Assembly: GCA_905373325.1 (NCBI GenBank)
Contig: CAJPTB010000043.1
Coordinates: 1 to 9,771 of the forward strand
DNA length: 9,771 nt
Direction: 5' to 3'
Source: an uncultured Ancrocorticia sp.
GTDB lineage: Bacteria; Actinomycetota; Actinomycetes; Actinomycetales; Actinomycetaceae
The notes beneath the pieces are model-generated. The model was not told the origin of the DNA. It saw only the letters and a list, made by a program, of their open reading frames with translations, and searched no databases. Of the stretch, positions 1-6,476 are shown one piece after another. Numbering within the stretch: the first letter of the stretch is position 1; each line of letters begins with the position of its first letter. The translations under genes and the position numbers were made by a program.

Positions 1-105
1 CTCGCGATCCGCCTCGGCCACGTACGCCGGGGACGCGTACTGGTCGAGGATCTCGTCGAGGCTTTCCAGCAGGAGTTGCTGTTCTTCGCTGAGGCTGAAG
101 TCCAT
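1..105 (-). CDS. Acyl-CoA dehydrogenase, N-terminal fragment
   Basis: Only the first 35 codons are present; the gene runs off the left edge. The translation begins MDFSLSEEQQLLLESL and continues into a helical stretch. This is the usual opening of acyl-CoA dehydrogenases, where the first helix precedes the FAD-binding N-terminal domain. Such enzymes are FAD-dependent and introduce an alpha,beta double bond into acyl-CoA thioesters, passing electrons to electron-transfer flavoprotein. The start is the ATG at 105-103. The gene is divergent from the CoA-transferase/CoA-ligase pair, which supports a shared acyl-CoA pathway and possibly shared control from the 295-bp intergenic region. Substrate class (short, medium, branched or betaine-type) cannot be read from this fragment. 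The family call rests on the N-terminal motif and the neighbours. Confidence 0.75.
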   Translation of the reverse strand, partial: MDFSLSEEQQLLLESLDEILDQYASPAYVAEADRE

Positions 106-240
106 TCTTCATTGAACCTTTCTCTGTTTGGAGCTCCGCGACGACGCTTTCATTCGGCCTTCGCGGCGCACCAAGTTTCGGCAACGTCGGAAAACTCGCG
201 AGCGCGTGCCGCGTTTCACATGACAAGCCTAAGAATCTCG

Positions 241-271
241 CGGACCAAGGATATAGGACCAAAGTAGTCCG
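241..271. promoter_or_regulatory. Candidate operator in the divergent CoA-gene promoter
   Basis: The heptamer GGACCAA occurs at 242-248 and again at 256-262. CGGAC at 241-245 is mirrored by GTCCG at 267-271, and GGAC at 256-259 by GTCC at 267-270. This repeat cluster lies in the 106-400 gap between the acyl-CoA dehydrogenase and the CoA-transferase, and the AT-rich core GATATA is inside it. Small nested repeats of this kind suit a dimeric repressor such as the TetR protein encoded at 3760-4728, but that link is inference. No convincing -35/-10 pair was found for either direction. Confidence 0.35.
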
Positions 272-388
272 ATTTGCGAGAGTATGCTCGGTAGTGTTCT
301 CTCGCACGGGCAGACAATGCCCGCCGCACCGCGGATCACGCAATTCCCACGCGGATCCGGGCTGCTGCGCGCTCGACGCCGACCGACC

Positions 389-395
389 AAAGGAG
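389..395 (+). promoter_or_regulatory. Ribosome binding site deciding the CoA-transferase start
   Basis: AAAGGAG lies 5 bases before the ATG at 401. It fixes that codon as the start rather than the in-frame ATG at 284, whose extra 39 residues are arginine- and proline-rich and do not resemble the family N-terminus. Confidence 0.8.
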
Positions 396-400
396 CGACG

Positions 401-2026
401 ATGACCAAGGCAATCAGCGCGGCGCAGGCCGCCGCGCTCATCAAGGACGGCGACACGGTCGCGTTCTCCGGCTTCGGTTTGGCCTGCGTCAACCAGGAAG
501 TCATCGCCGCCCTCGAGGAGCGGTGGCTGGCCGGGCAGGGCCCCCGCGGCCTGACGATCGTCAACTCCTCCGCCGTCGGCGCGCGCGGCAAACGCGAAGG
601 CCTGGGCAAGCTCTCCTACGAGGGGCTAGTCAAACGGTGGATCGGCGGAATCATGTCCGCCTCCCCCGCCCTGGGCCAGCTCGCCGCCGACAACAAGCTC
701 GAATGCTACAACCTGCCGCAGGGCGTCATGACGGCCCTCTACCGCGAGATCGCCGCCCATCGTCCCGGCGTCGTCACGAAGGTGGGGCTGGGCACCTTCG
801 TCGATCCTCGCATCGAGGGCGCCAAGGTCAACGACGTCACCACGGAGGACCTCGTCTCGCTCATCGAGCTGGACGGCGAAGAGTACCTGTACTATCGCGG
901 GTTCCCGATCGACGTCGGGCTCATCCGCGGCACATACGCCGACGAGATGGGCAACCTGACGATGGAGCACGAGGGCCTGAAGATGGAGATCCTTCCCATC
1001 GCCCAGGCCGTCCACAATTCCGGCGGGATCGTCGTCGCCCAGGCGAAGGCGGTGGTCGCGACGGGCACTCTCGACCCGAACCTCGTGCGCGTCCCCGGGA
1101 ACCTCATCGACTACATCGTGGTCTCCGAGCCGGAGAACCACATGCAGACCGAGTACACACAGTACAACCCCGCCTTCTCGGGGCAAATCAAGGTCCCCGC
1201 ATCGAATGTCGAGCCTCTTCCGCTGACCATTCGCAAGGTCATGGCGCGCCGCGCCGCCATGGAGATCCGGCCGGGCCAGGCCATGAACCTCGGGGTGGGG
1301 GTGCCGGCCGACGTCGGGATCGTGCTCGCCGAGGAAGGCGTCTCCGACTACGCGCTGCTGACCACCGAGGCCGGCGCCGTCGGCGGAACCCCCGCAGACG
1401 ACAAGAACTTCGGCCACGCCTACAACGTGCTCGCCCAGGTCGGCATGCACGAGCAGTTCGACTATTACGACGGCGGCGGCCTCGACCTGACGGTCCTCGG
1501 CACGGCGCAGACCGACGCCCGCGGGGACGTCAACGTCTCGAAATTCAACGGCCGCGTGGCGGGCTGCGGCGGCTTCATCAACATCACGGCCACGGCCAAA
1601 CACGTGGTGTTCGCCGGCTCCTTCACGGCGGGAGGCCTCGACGTCCAGTTCGCAGACGGCGGCTGCAGGATCGCGGCCGAGGGAAAGGTGCGCAAGTTCG
1701 TCCGCGACGTCGAGCAGATCACCTTCTCCGGCGAGCAGGCATCCCTCGCAGGCCAGTCGGTCCTTTACGTGACCGAGCGTGCGGTCTTCGAGCTGCGCGG
1801 GGGCCGCCTGACGCTCATCGAGAAGGCGCCGTGGGCGGACTTGCAGCGCGACATCCTCGACCAAATGGAGTTCGAGCCGGCGATCGCGGACAACCTGAAG
1901 GACATGGACCCCGGCATTTTCCGTGAGAAGTGGGGCGGGCTCAAGGCGCACATCGACGCGGCCGCAGAGCGCACGGCTGCGAATTCGACGGCCCCTCAGG
2001 CCCCTACCCCTTCGAGTCACAAGTGA
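401..2026 (+). CDS. Family I CoA-transferase with fused alpha and beta subunits
   Basis: This 541-residue protein is predicted to transfer CoA between an acyl-CoA donor and a free carboxylic acid through a glutamyl-CoA thioester. It has both halves of the family in one chain, as in the YdiF/propionate CoA-transferase group, with a length close to the usual 510-550. The N-terminal half opens with MTKAISAAQAAALIKDGD and a GFG loop at about residues 24-26. The C-terminal half has NLGVGVPADVG at about 296-306 and TTEAGAVGG at 321-329, where Glu323 is the expected catalytic residue. A strong ribosome site supports the ATG at 401. The last four bases overlap the CoA-ligase gene, so the two are probably translationally coupled. 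The acid substrate is unknown; acetate, propionate, 3-oxoacids or other short acids are possible. The family assignment is firm, the substrate is not. Confidence 0.88.
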   Translation: MTKAISAAQAAALIKDGDTVAFSGFGLACVNQEVIAALEERWLAGQGPRGLTIVNSSAVGARGKREGLGKLSYEGLVKRWIGGIMSASPALGQLAADNKLECYNLPQGVMTALYREIAAHRPGVVTKVGLGTFVDPRIEGAKVNDVTTEDLVSLIELDGEEYLYYRGFPIDVGLIRGTYADEMGNLTMEHEGLKMEILPIAQAVHNSGGIVVAQAKAVVATGTLDPNLVRVPGNLIDYIVVSEPENHMQTEYTQYNPAFSGQIKVPASNVEPLPLTIRKVMARRAAMEIRPGQAMNLGVGVPADVGIVLAEEGVSDYALLTTEAGAVGGTPADDKNFGHAYNVLAQVGMHEQFDYYDGGGLDLTVLGTAQTDARGDVNVSKFNGRVAGCGGFINITATAKHVVFAGSFTAGGLDVQFADGGCRIAAEGKVRKFVRDVEQITFSGEQASLAGQSVLYVTERAVFELRGGRLTLIEKAPWADLQRDILDQMEFEPAIADNLKDMDPGIFREKWGGLKAHIDAAAERTAANSTAPQAPTPSSHK

Positions 2027-3645
2027 ACGGCACAGGGCGAGAGTCGGGCCCAGGCGAGCTCGTCTCGCCGATCCTGCAGTTCGACGCCCTCGCCCGCTCC
2101 GAGCCGTCGAAGACGTGCATCGTGGTCGACTCCTTCAGCTACACCCGGGCGCAGATCCTCGATGCGGCGGACGCGCTGGCGGCCGGGCTCGCCGCCTACG
2201 GCGTCGGACAGGGCGACAGGATCGCCATCATCCGGCGAAACGCCCCGATCCACATGATCGCCTTGCTGGCGGCCAGCAGAATCGGCGCCGTGCTGCTACC
2301 GCTCAATTTCCGCCTGTCCTCGGTCGAATGCCAGGCGATCATCGACGACGCCGGATGCGCCGCCGTGCTGTGCGGGCCGCGTTTCGCCAGGCAGTTCGAC
2401 GAAGAGCTCGACCTTTCGCCCGAGATCCTCTGGATCGTCGACGACATCGACCCCTCGATCGAGCCCCCGGAGGACGATTCTCTCCACTTCATCTGGCAGA
2501 GGCTCTCGGAGCTCTACCGCGCAGGCGAGGGCATGGTCCCCGACGCCGTCCCGATCCGGGCCGACGCCCTCGCGCTTCTGCTCTACACGTCCGGCTCGAC
2601 GGGCAAGGCCAAGGGCGTCAAGCTCACCTACGGCAACGTCTTCGCCTCATGGGCGGCTTTCTCCGAGGTGCTCGGCACGGGGCCGGACGACGTCGCCCTT
2701 GCGATCGCGTCCTTCGGGCACGTCGGGGGCCTCAACACCTTCACCTTCGCCACGCTTCTGGCCGGCGGCCTCGTCGTGGTCCAACGCAAATGGGACGTCG
2801 GCGACGCTCTGGCCAAGATCGAACGCTATCGGGTGACCCGCACCTTCGGCGTCCCAACGATGTACGACGCCATGGCCCGGCACCCGGACTTCGGCTCGCG
2901 CGACCTTTCGAGCCTGAAAACGGCGATCGTCGGCGGCGCCTGCTGCCCCAAGGACCTCTGCGACGTTTTCACCGCGCGAGGCGTGCCCTTGGCGAACTCG
3001 TGGGGCATGACCGAAACCGCGGGCGGCGGCACGCTCACGCCGCCGAAGGACATGGCCGAGCATTGCGCCCAGGTGGGCAAGGCGGCCCCCGGGATGAAGA
3101 TGCGGGTGGCGCGCGAGGACGGGTCCGAGGCCTCGGTCGGCGAGGTCGGCGAACTGTGGGTGTCCGGACCGTCCGTCTCCCCCGGATACTGGGGAAAACC
3201 GGAAGGCGAGGGCTGCGGTTTCGCAGGCGACGGATGGTTCCACACGGGAGACCTCGTCTCCGTCGACGCCGAAGGCTTTTACACCGTCGAGGGGCGGGCC
3301 AAGGATCTCATCATTTCCGGCGGGGAGAACATCTATCCCGCCGAGATCGAGACGGTGCTGCGCAACCACCCCGCCGTCGCCGAGGCCGTTGTGGTGGGGA
3401 TGCCGGACAATCGCTGGGGCGAGCTGCCGGCGGCCTTCGTCGTCGCCGAAGACGGCGCCGATCTGGACCTCGACGAAGTGCGCGCCTTCGCCGCGACCCG
3501 GCTGGCAAAATACAAGGTGCCGCGCACGATGGCGGAGCTCGACGGCATCCCCCTGGGTTCGACGGGCAAGCCGGATCGCAGCGCGTTGGCTCACATCGCC
3601 GCACACCGTCACGATCCGGGGCCGCGCTGGTACGCGCAGGGGTGA
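2023..3645 (+). CDS. AMP-forming acyl-CoA synthetase (fatty-acid/carnitine-CoA-ligase-like)
   Basis: This 540-residue ANL-family enzyme should activate a carboxylic acid in two steps: adenylation with ATP, then thioester formation with CoA. The nucleotide loop TSGSTGKAKGVK is at residues 189-200 and GMTE at 328-331. The ribose-binding TGD is at 408-410, the hinge region GRAKDLIISGGENIYP begins at 424, and the C-terminal catalytic lysine is Lys516 in GSTGKPDR. Length is typical. The chosen start is the GTG at 2023, which overlaps the preceding stop as GTGA. An in-frame ATG at 1930 lies inside the CoA-transferase gene and would add an unlikely arginine-rich leader. The ribosome site is weak, consistent with reinitiation after the upstream gene. 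The overall look recalls the CaiC/long-chain acyl-CoA ligase branch, but the substrate is not determined. Confidence 0.9.
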   Translation: MNGTGRESGPGELVSPILQFDALARSEPSKTCIVVDSFSYTRAQILDAADALAAGLAAYGVGQGDRIAIIRRNAPIHMIALLAASRIGAVLLPLNFRLSSVECQAIIDDAGCAAVLCGPRFARQFDEELDLSPEILWIVDDIDPSIEPPEDDSLHFIWQRLSELYRAGEGMVPDAVPIRADALALLLYTSGSTGKAKGVKLTYGNVFASWAAFSEVLGTGPDDVALAIASFGHVGGLNTFTFATLLAGGLVVVQRKWDVGDALAKIERYRVTRTFGVPTMYDAMARHPDFGSRDLSSLKTAIVGGACCPKDLCDVFTARGVPLANSWGMTETAGGGTLTPPKDMAEHCAQVGKAAPGMKMRVAREDGSEASVGEVGELWVSGPSVSPGYWGKPEGEGCGFAGDGWFHTGDLVSVDAEGFYTVEGRAKDLIISGGENIYPAEIETVLRNHPAVAEAVVVGMPDNRWGELPAAFVVAEDGADLDLDEVRAFAATRLAKYKVPRTMAELDGIPLGSTGKPDRSALAHIAAHRHDPGPRWYAQG

Positions 3646-3745
3646 CTCGGCCTGCCGACACGGGCGATCACCGCGAGCGGGCCGCTTTAGCATGCGCAGA
3701 GGCGAGAGGCCGTGGCGCAACAGGCCCTGAAGCCACACCGGCGCT

Positions 3746-3759
3746 CCCGCGGCCGCGGG
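3746..3759. terminator. GC-rich palindrome between convergent genes
   Basis: CCCGCGGCCGCGGG is a perfect 14-bp palindrome. It starts right after the tetR stop codon and about 100 bp after the CoA-ligase stop. It could act in both directions as a weak terminator or pause, but there is no T-tract and the loop would be only four bases. The rest of the 114-bp gap shows nothing else convincing. Confidence 0.25.
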
Positions 3760-4728
3760 TCACGTCCCGCCCGGAGCCTCCTCGCCGCTCGGAGCCTCCC
3801 CGTCGGCGCTTTGGGAGGCTTCTTCAGCGTCGTCGATATCTTGCCCGCCGTCGTGCACGCCCTTTTGCCTGGCGCCGCCCCGCGCATCATCGTCGACCTG
3901 AGCCTCGTTCCGGCAGCCCTCGTCCCGCGCATCGTTTTGCAAGCCGTCGCCCCGCGCATCGTCGACGCCCTGCGCGTCGTCCTCCCACGCGTCGTCGCCC
4001 TTCACCTGGGCGATGAGCGGCAAAAGGACGTGGGATCGCTCCGATCCGTTTTCGCGCAGATCCACGAGGGCCTGCTCGGTGACCCACGGCCCCATGACGC
4101 CCGCCACCAGCTCGTTGGCGAACCGCCGGACCTTCTTTCGCCCGACGGACAGCAGGTGGTGCGGCGTCGCCATGACGTGCATGGCCATCCCCCCTTCGAG
4201 GGCGTCACCGAGCTGCACACGCTGCGTTTCCGGCCGCAAATCGCCGGTTCGCATGGCGTCGCGGATGATGTTCCTCGTATGGATCACGGACTTGCCCACC
4301 GAGTTCTGCCATATCGTGCCAAGCTCCTCGTTGTCCGTGTGATTTTCGAGGATCAGGCGGATCACTGCGAGCCCCGTGGGCGTGTAATAGCGCATGAGCC
4401 TGTCCTCGACGAGCATCTGGACGTACTCGAGAAACGGGACGTCGGGCCTTTCGTAGTCACGGTATTCGAAGAAGACGTCCGACGCCGTGAAAGCGTCGGC
4501 CAGCATCGCCTCTTTGGTGGGCCAGCGCAGGTAGAGCGCCGATTTGCCCATGCGGGCCTGCTTGGCCACCTTCCCGAGCGTGAAACCGGACCAGCCCACT
4601 TCCATGTAGACCTCGAGCGCGGCGACCAGGGCGCGCTCCTCAATGCCGGGATCGCGCGGGCGGCCAACTCCGGCGTCGACCGCCCCCGAGTCCACGACGC
4701 TTGACAGCGCTGGAAGAAGCTCTCCCAT
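3760..4728 (-). CDS. TetR-family transcriptional regulator with an acidic repeat tail
   Basis: This 322-residue protein has a TetR-type DNA-binding domain at about residues 28-75. The helix-turn-helix reads FTLGKVAKQARMGKSALYLRWPTKE at its core, beginning near residue 49. A helical ligand-binding domain runs to about residue 240, so the core has normal length. The remaining 79 residues are unusual: they look disordered, carry about 25 Asp/Glu against 6 Lys/Arg, and repeat a DDA-type motif six times (245-248, 250-253, 256-259, 265-268, 280-283, 299-302). The ATG at 4728 is chosen because the HAD gene stops 7 bp upstream and a GGTGAG ribosome site lies in its end; a longer reading to 4788 would overlap that gene. 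It converges on the CoA genes and may repress them in response to an acyl-CoA or related ligand, which is inference. Confidence 0.85.
   Translation of the reverse strand: MGELLPALSSVVDSGAVDAGVGRPRDPGIEERALVAALEVYMEVGWSGFTLGKVAKQARMGKSALYLRWPTKEAMLADAFTASDVFFEYRDYERPDVPFLEYVQMLVEDRLMRYYTPTGLAVIRLILENHTDNEELGTIWQNSVGKSVIHTRNIIRDAMRTGDLRPETQRVQLGDALEGGMAMHVMATPHHLLSVGRKKVRRFANELVAGVMGPWVTEQALVDLRENGSERSHVLLPLIAQVKGDDAWEDDAQGVDDARGDGLQNDARDEGCRNEAQVDDDARGGARQKGVHDGGQDIDDAEEASQSADGEAPSGEEAPGGT
3879..3993. repeat. Imperfect in-gene repeats coding for the TetR tail
   Basis: The decamer CCCGCGCATC (plus strand) occurs exactly at 3879-3888, 3924-3933 and 3951-3960, with a decayed copy CCCACGCGTC at 3984-3993. 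The spacings are 45, 27 and 33 bp, all multiples of three, so the reading frame of the leftward tetR gene is kept. Each copy encodes part of a D-A-R or related motif. This points to expansion of a short coding repeat. Confidence 0.7.
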
Positions 4729-4735
4729 CGAAGGC

Positions 4736-5533
4736 TCACCCGCGCCGTGCCGGCGCGCTCTTCTCCACGTACTCGACGACGTTGGCAATGCTCGTGTGGA
4801 TGAATTGCGGACGGAAGGCGAATTCGGGGATGTTCTCGCGGGTTGTGGACCCGGTCAAGACGAGGTGGGTCTGGAGTCCCGCTTCCATGCCGGCAAGGAT
4901 GTCGGTGTCCATGCGATCGCCGACCAGCGCGGTCTGCTCCGAGTGGGCGTCGATGCGGTTGAGGCCCGTGCGCAGCATGACGGGGTTCGGCTTGCCCACG
5001 TAATACGGGGTCTTGCCGGTGGCCGCGGTTATCATCGCGGCCACGGCGCCTGTAGCCGGGATGGGCCCGTCCGCGGACGGCCCCGTGACGTCCGGGTTGG
5101 TGGCGATGAAGCGGGCGCCTTTGCCGATGAGGCGAATAGCCTGCGTGAGGGCCTCGATGCTGTATGTGCGGGTCTCGCCGAGAACCACGAAATCCGGATT
5201 GTCGTTGGTCATGACGAAGCCGTGCTCGTACAGGGCGGTGGTGAGCCCCGCCTCGCCCACCACGTAGGCGCGGCGCGAGTCGGACTGCGTGGCGAGGAAG
5301 GTGGCCGTGGCGGTGGCGGAAGTCCAGATGTTCTGCTCGGGAACGTCGAGGCCGGATGAGGCCAGCCGCGCGGAGAGGTCGCGGCGGGTGAAGATCGAGT
5401 TGTTCGTCAAAACGAGGAAGGGGATCTCACGCTCGCGCAAAGCGCTGAGAAACTCGGACGCCCCCGGCAGAGCGTGCTCTTCGTGAATGAGCACGCCGTC
5501 CATGTCAGTCAACCAGTTCGCAATGTCAGCCAT
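4736..5533 (-). CDS. NagD-type HAD-superfamily (IIA) phosphatase
   Basis: This 265-residue cytoplasmic enzyme has all four HAD motifs. Motif I is DMDGVLI, with the nucleophile Asp10 and acid/base Asp12. Motif II is TNNS at 43-46, motif III is GKPNP with Lys181, and motif IV is GDRMDTD at 205-211. The order, with a large C2-type cap between motifs II and III, fits the HAD-IIA group (NagD, phosphoglycolate/4-nitrophenyl phosphatases), and the length matches NagD. Members remove phosphate from nucleoside monophosphates or small sugar phosphates; the substrate here is not known. The ATG at 5533 has no clear ribosome site, but a TAGACT -10 box lies 6 bases upstream, suggesting a leaderless transcript. 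The tetR gene follows after 7 bp, so the two are probably one operon. Confidence 0.9.
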   Translation of the reverse strand: MADIANWLTDMDGVLIHEEHALPGASEFLSALREREIPFLVLTNNSIFTRRDLSARLASSGLDVPEQNIWTSATATATFLATQSDSRRAYVVGEAGLTTALYEHGFVMTNDNPDFVVLGETRTYSIEALTQAIRLIGKGARFIATNPDVTGPSADGPIPATGAVAAMITAATGKTPYYVGKPNPVMLRTGLNRIDAHSEQTALVGDRMDTDILAGMEAGLQTHLVLTGSTTRENIPEFAFRPQFIHTSIANVVEYVEKSAPARRG

Positions 5534-5539
5534 GCTTCA

Positions 5540-5545
5540 AGTCTA
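5540..5545 (-). promoter_or_regulatory. Likely -10 box of the HAD-tetR operon (leaderless)
   Basis: Read leftward, TAGACT ends 6 bases before the ATG at 5533, which puts the expected transcript start at or next to the A of the ATG. No ribosome site and no clear -35 box are present. The same hexamer at the same distance precedes hicA. Leaderless genes with a TANNNT box at this distance are common in actinobacteria. Confidence 0.5.
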
Positions 5546-5597
5546 GGCCGCCGAGCGGCCAGCCGTGGCCCTTACCGGGCGCAGTTCACACCGAACG

Positions 5598-5620
5598 TTC
5601 AGGATTCGAACGGTCCTGAA
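5598..5620. repeat. Inverted repeat between hicB and the HAD gene
   Basis: TTCAGGA at 5598-5604 is mirrored exactly by TCCTGAA at 5614-5620 around a 9-base loop that contains TTCGAA. Next to it is the 8-bp palindrome GAACGTTC at 5593-5600. It could be an RNA hairpin at the end of the hicAB transcript or a protein site upstream of the HAD gene. There is no T-tract. Confidence 0.4.
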
Positions 5621-5662
5621 GACGCGTGTCCCTAAAAGCGTCGGGCGCCGGAAGACTGCGCT

Positions 5663-5703
5663 GCGGCTGCCGGGCGCTGGGCGACGGCGCAGCCTCCAGC
5701 CGC
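5663..5703 (-). terminator. Possible hairpin just after hicB
   Basis: GCGGCTG (5663-5669) pairs with CAGCCGC (5697-5703), starting 7 bases after the hicB stop in the leftward direction. The interior is GC-rich and could pair further. A short T-run (CTTTTA) appears only about 25 bases beyond it, so this is a weak terminator candidate. Confidence 0.3.
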
Positions 5704-5710
5704 TGAGCCC

Positions 5711-6094
5711 TCAGGGTCGGGCCAGCAGTTGCGACGCTCTCTGGTGGGATATGCCCATGACGGTCCCCACGTCCCGCAGCGCCAACCCCGCCTCGCGCAA
5801 CGCCCGGGCAGCCATCCGCGATTCCGCTGCCGCTCGCTCCCTGGCTCGAGCTTCTTTTTCGCCTTCCTCCTTCGCCCGCGCAGCATGTTCCCGATACGCC
5901 TGGGGAAGAACGGGGACGACGTCAATGACGACGTCGTCCTCCGGCAATCCCGCAAGGTATGCGACGGCCTCGCGGATGTCGTCGCTTGCTTGGTCGAGTC
6001 GGCGAACCTGAGAGACCGCGCCGACCTCGGCGCATTCGGTGACCCACCACCCTGTGCGCCCGCGTTCGGCTGTGACAGTGAATCGGCGGCTCAC
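5711..6094 (-). CDS. hicB: HicB-like antitoxin with C-terminal helix-turn-helix
   Basis: The 127-residue protein is predicted to bind and neutralise the HicA-like toxin encoded just upstream and to repress its own operon. Residues 5-62 form alternating strands and one helix (FTVTAERGRTGWWVTEC onward, then VRRLDQASDDIREAVAYLAG and VVIDVVPVL), resembling the degenerate RNase H fold of HicB. A charged Ala/Glu/Arg helix spans about 66-98. The end, LREAGLALRDVGTVMGISHQ, followed by RASQLL, looks like a helix-turn-helix. The GTG at 6094 is preferred: it overlaps the toxin stop as GTGA and lies 8 bases after GAAAGGGG (6110-6103). In-frame GTG codons at 6103 and 6100 sit too close to that ribosome site. 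The fold and pairing are persuasive; the exact HicB subfamily is not. Confidence 0.75.
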   Translation of the reverse strand: MSRRFTVTAERGRTGWWVTECAEVGAVSQVRRLDQASDDIREAVAYLAGLPEDDVVIDVVPVLPQAYREHAARAKEEGEKEARARERAAAESRMAARALREAGLALRDVGTVMGISHQRASQLLARP

Positions 6095-6300
6095 CGCCAC
6101 CACCCCTTTCCCAACTCGTCGGAAAATTGGTCGAAGAATTTGCGGACGGTCAGGTCGTCAATTTCAGCGTGACGTCCAAGCGTGCGTGAAGTTGTTCCGA
6201 CGGTGACCGCAGTATGATTCGTCAGCTCCGTGGTCGAGAAGTCAAGGTCGCGAGCTTTTGCTTCTTGCTTGAGCTTCTTAAGCACAGCGTTGCGTTTCAC
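6091..6300 (-). CDS. hicA: HicA-like mRNA interferase toxin
   Basis: The 69-residue protein has the size and layout of HicA toxins, which are double-stranded-RNA-binding-fold ribonucleases that cut mRNA and stop growth. It opens with a basic helix (MKRNAVLKKLKQEAK). The strand TNHTAVTVG follows, in which His29 sits where HicA proteins keep their catalytic histidine. Next come TLGRHAEID, matching the usual second conserved strand, and a final helix. The GTG at 6300 gives the typical MKR start. There is no ribosome site, but a good promoter ends 6 bases upstream, so the mRNA may be leaderless. The gene overlaps hicB by four bases with toxin first, the classical hicAB order. The sequence is divergent from textbook HicA, so the toxin call is strong by context and moderate by sequence. 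Confidence 0.75.
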   Translation of the reverse strand: MKRNAVLKKLKQEAKARDLDFSTTELTNHTAVTVGTTSRTLGRHAEIDDLTVRKFFDQFSDELGKGWWR

Positions 6301-6306
6301 CCACGC

Positions 6307-6336
6307 AGTCTACCCCGGACTAGACTTATCGCGCAA
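6307..6336 (-). promoter_or_regulatory. Promoter of hicAB
   Basis: Read leftward, TTGCGC (6336-6331) and TAGACT (6312-6307) are separated by 18 bases, a good match to a housekeeping sigma promoter. The -10 ends 6 bases before the GTG of hicA, which predicts a leaderless transcript. The -35 lies inside one of the 24-bp direct repeats and the -10 forms one arm of an inverted repeat, so a bound repressor would block RNA polymerase. Confidence 0.6.
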
Positions 6337-6376
6337 CCCCGGTCTAGGGATCTATCGTGCAACCCGGGTTTAGGGA
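6307..6376. promoter_or_regulatory. Probable hicAB operator: direct and inverted repeats
   Basis: Two 24-bp units at 6327-6350 and 6353-6376 match at 21 of 24 positions and are offset by 26 bp. Each has the form TATCG-GCAACCC-GG-TAGGGA. A partial third copy (CCCCGG-CTAG) is at 6313-6323. AGTCTA (6307-6312) is mirrored by TAGACT (6321-6326) across 8 bases, and CTAGAC (6320-6325) by GTCTAG (6342-6347) across 16 bases. The cluster covers the hicAB promoter. Binding by the HicB helix-turn-helix, alone or with HicA, is inferred from how such modules are normally autoregulated. The repeats could also affect the divergent serine hydrolase gene. Confidence 0.6.
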
Positions 6377-6410
6377 ATCGTCTGCATACCTTCGCGTGAA
6401 CACAGCAAGC

Positions 6411-6453
6411 TATAAACTTTGGATTGTCTCGGTCACCTTTGCAGCCGCTGCAA
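6411..6453 (+). promoter_or_regulatory. Candidate promoter and palindromic operator of the serine hydrolase
   Basis: TATAAA at 6411-6416 is a candidate -10 with no clear -35. About 22 bases downstream, TTGCAGC-C-GCTGCAA at 6439-6453 is a perfect palindrome of 15 bases. It lies where a repressor would block transcript elongation or initiation. The palindrome is seen directly; its role is inferred. Confidence 0.4.
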
Positions 6454-6476
6454 CTGGGGCTACGGCTGACAATCAT

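Noticed and set aside
523..1926. Long rightward Arg/Pro-rich frame inside the CoA-transferase
   Set aside because: It is an out-of-frame shadow of a GC-rich gene: composition is dominated by R, G, P and A, and no family motif is present.
626..2020. Long leftward frame opposite the CoA-transferase
   Set aside because: It is a complementary-strand shadow with codon-bias artefacts; the motif-bearing CoA-transferase occupies the same DNA.
2647..3738. Leftward frame opposite the CoA ligase
   Set aside because: No domain resemblance; the ligase motifs are on the other strand in the correct order.
1923..4016. 697-codon rightward frame across the CoA ligase
   Set aside because: It is extremely Arg-rich and ends in low-complexity Arg/Pro/Ser; it is a shadow of the ligase and of the tetR tail repeats.
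3712..4704. Rightward frame opposite tetR
   Set aside because: It mirrors the tetR gene; its hydrophobic PRIV-type repeats are the complement of the acidic tail codons.
5598..5620. tRNA gene, because GTTCGAATCC (leftward) looks like a T-loop
   Set aside because: No acceptor, D or anticodon stems can be drawn around it; the sequence is better explained as a simple inverted repeat.
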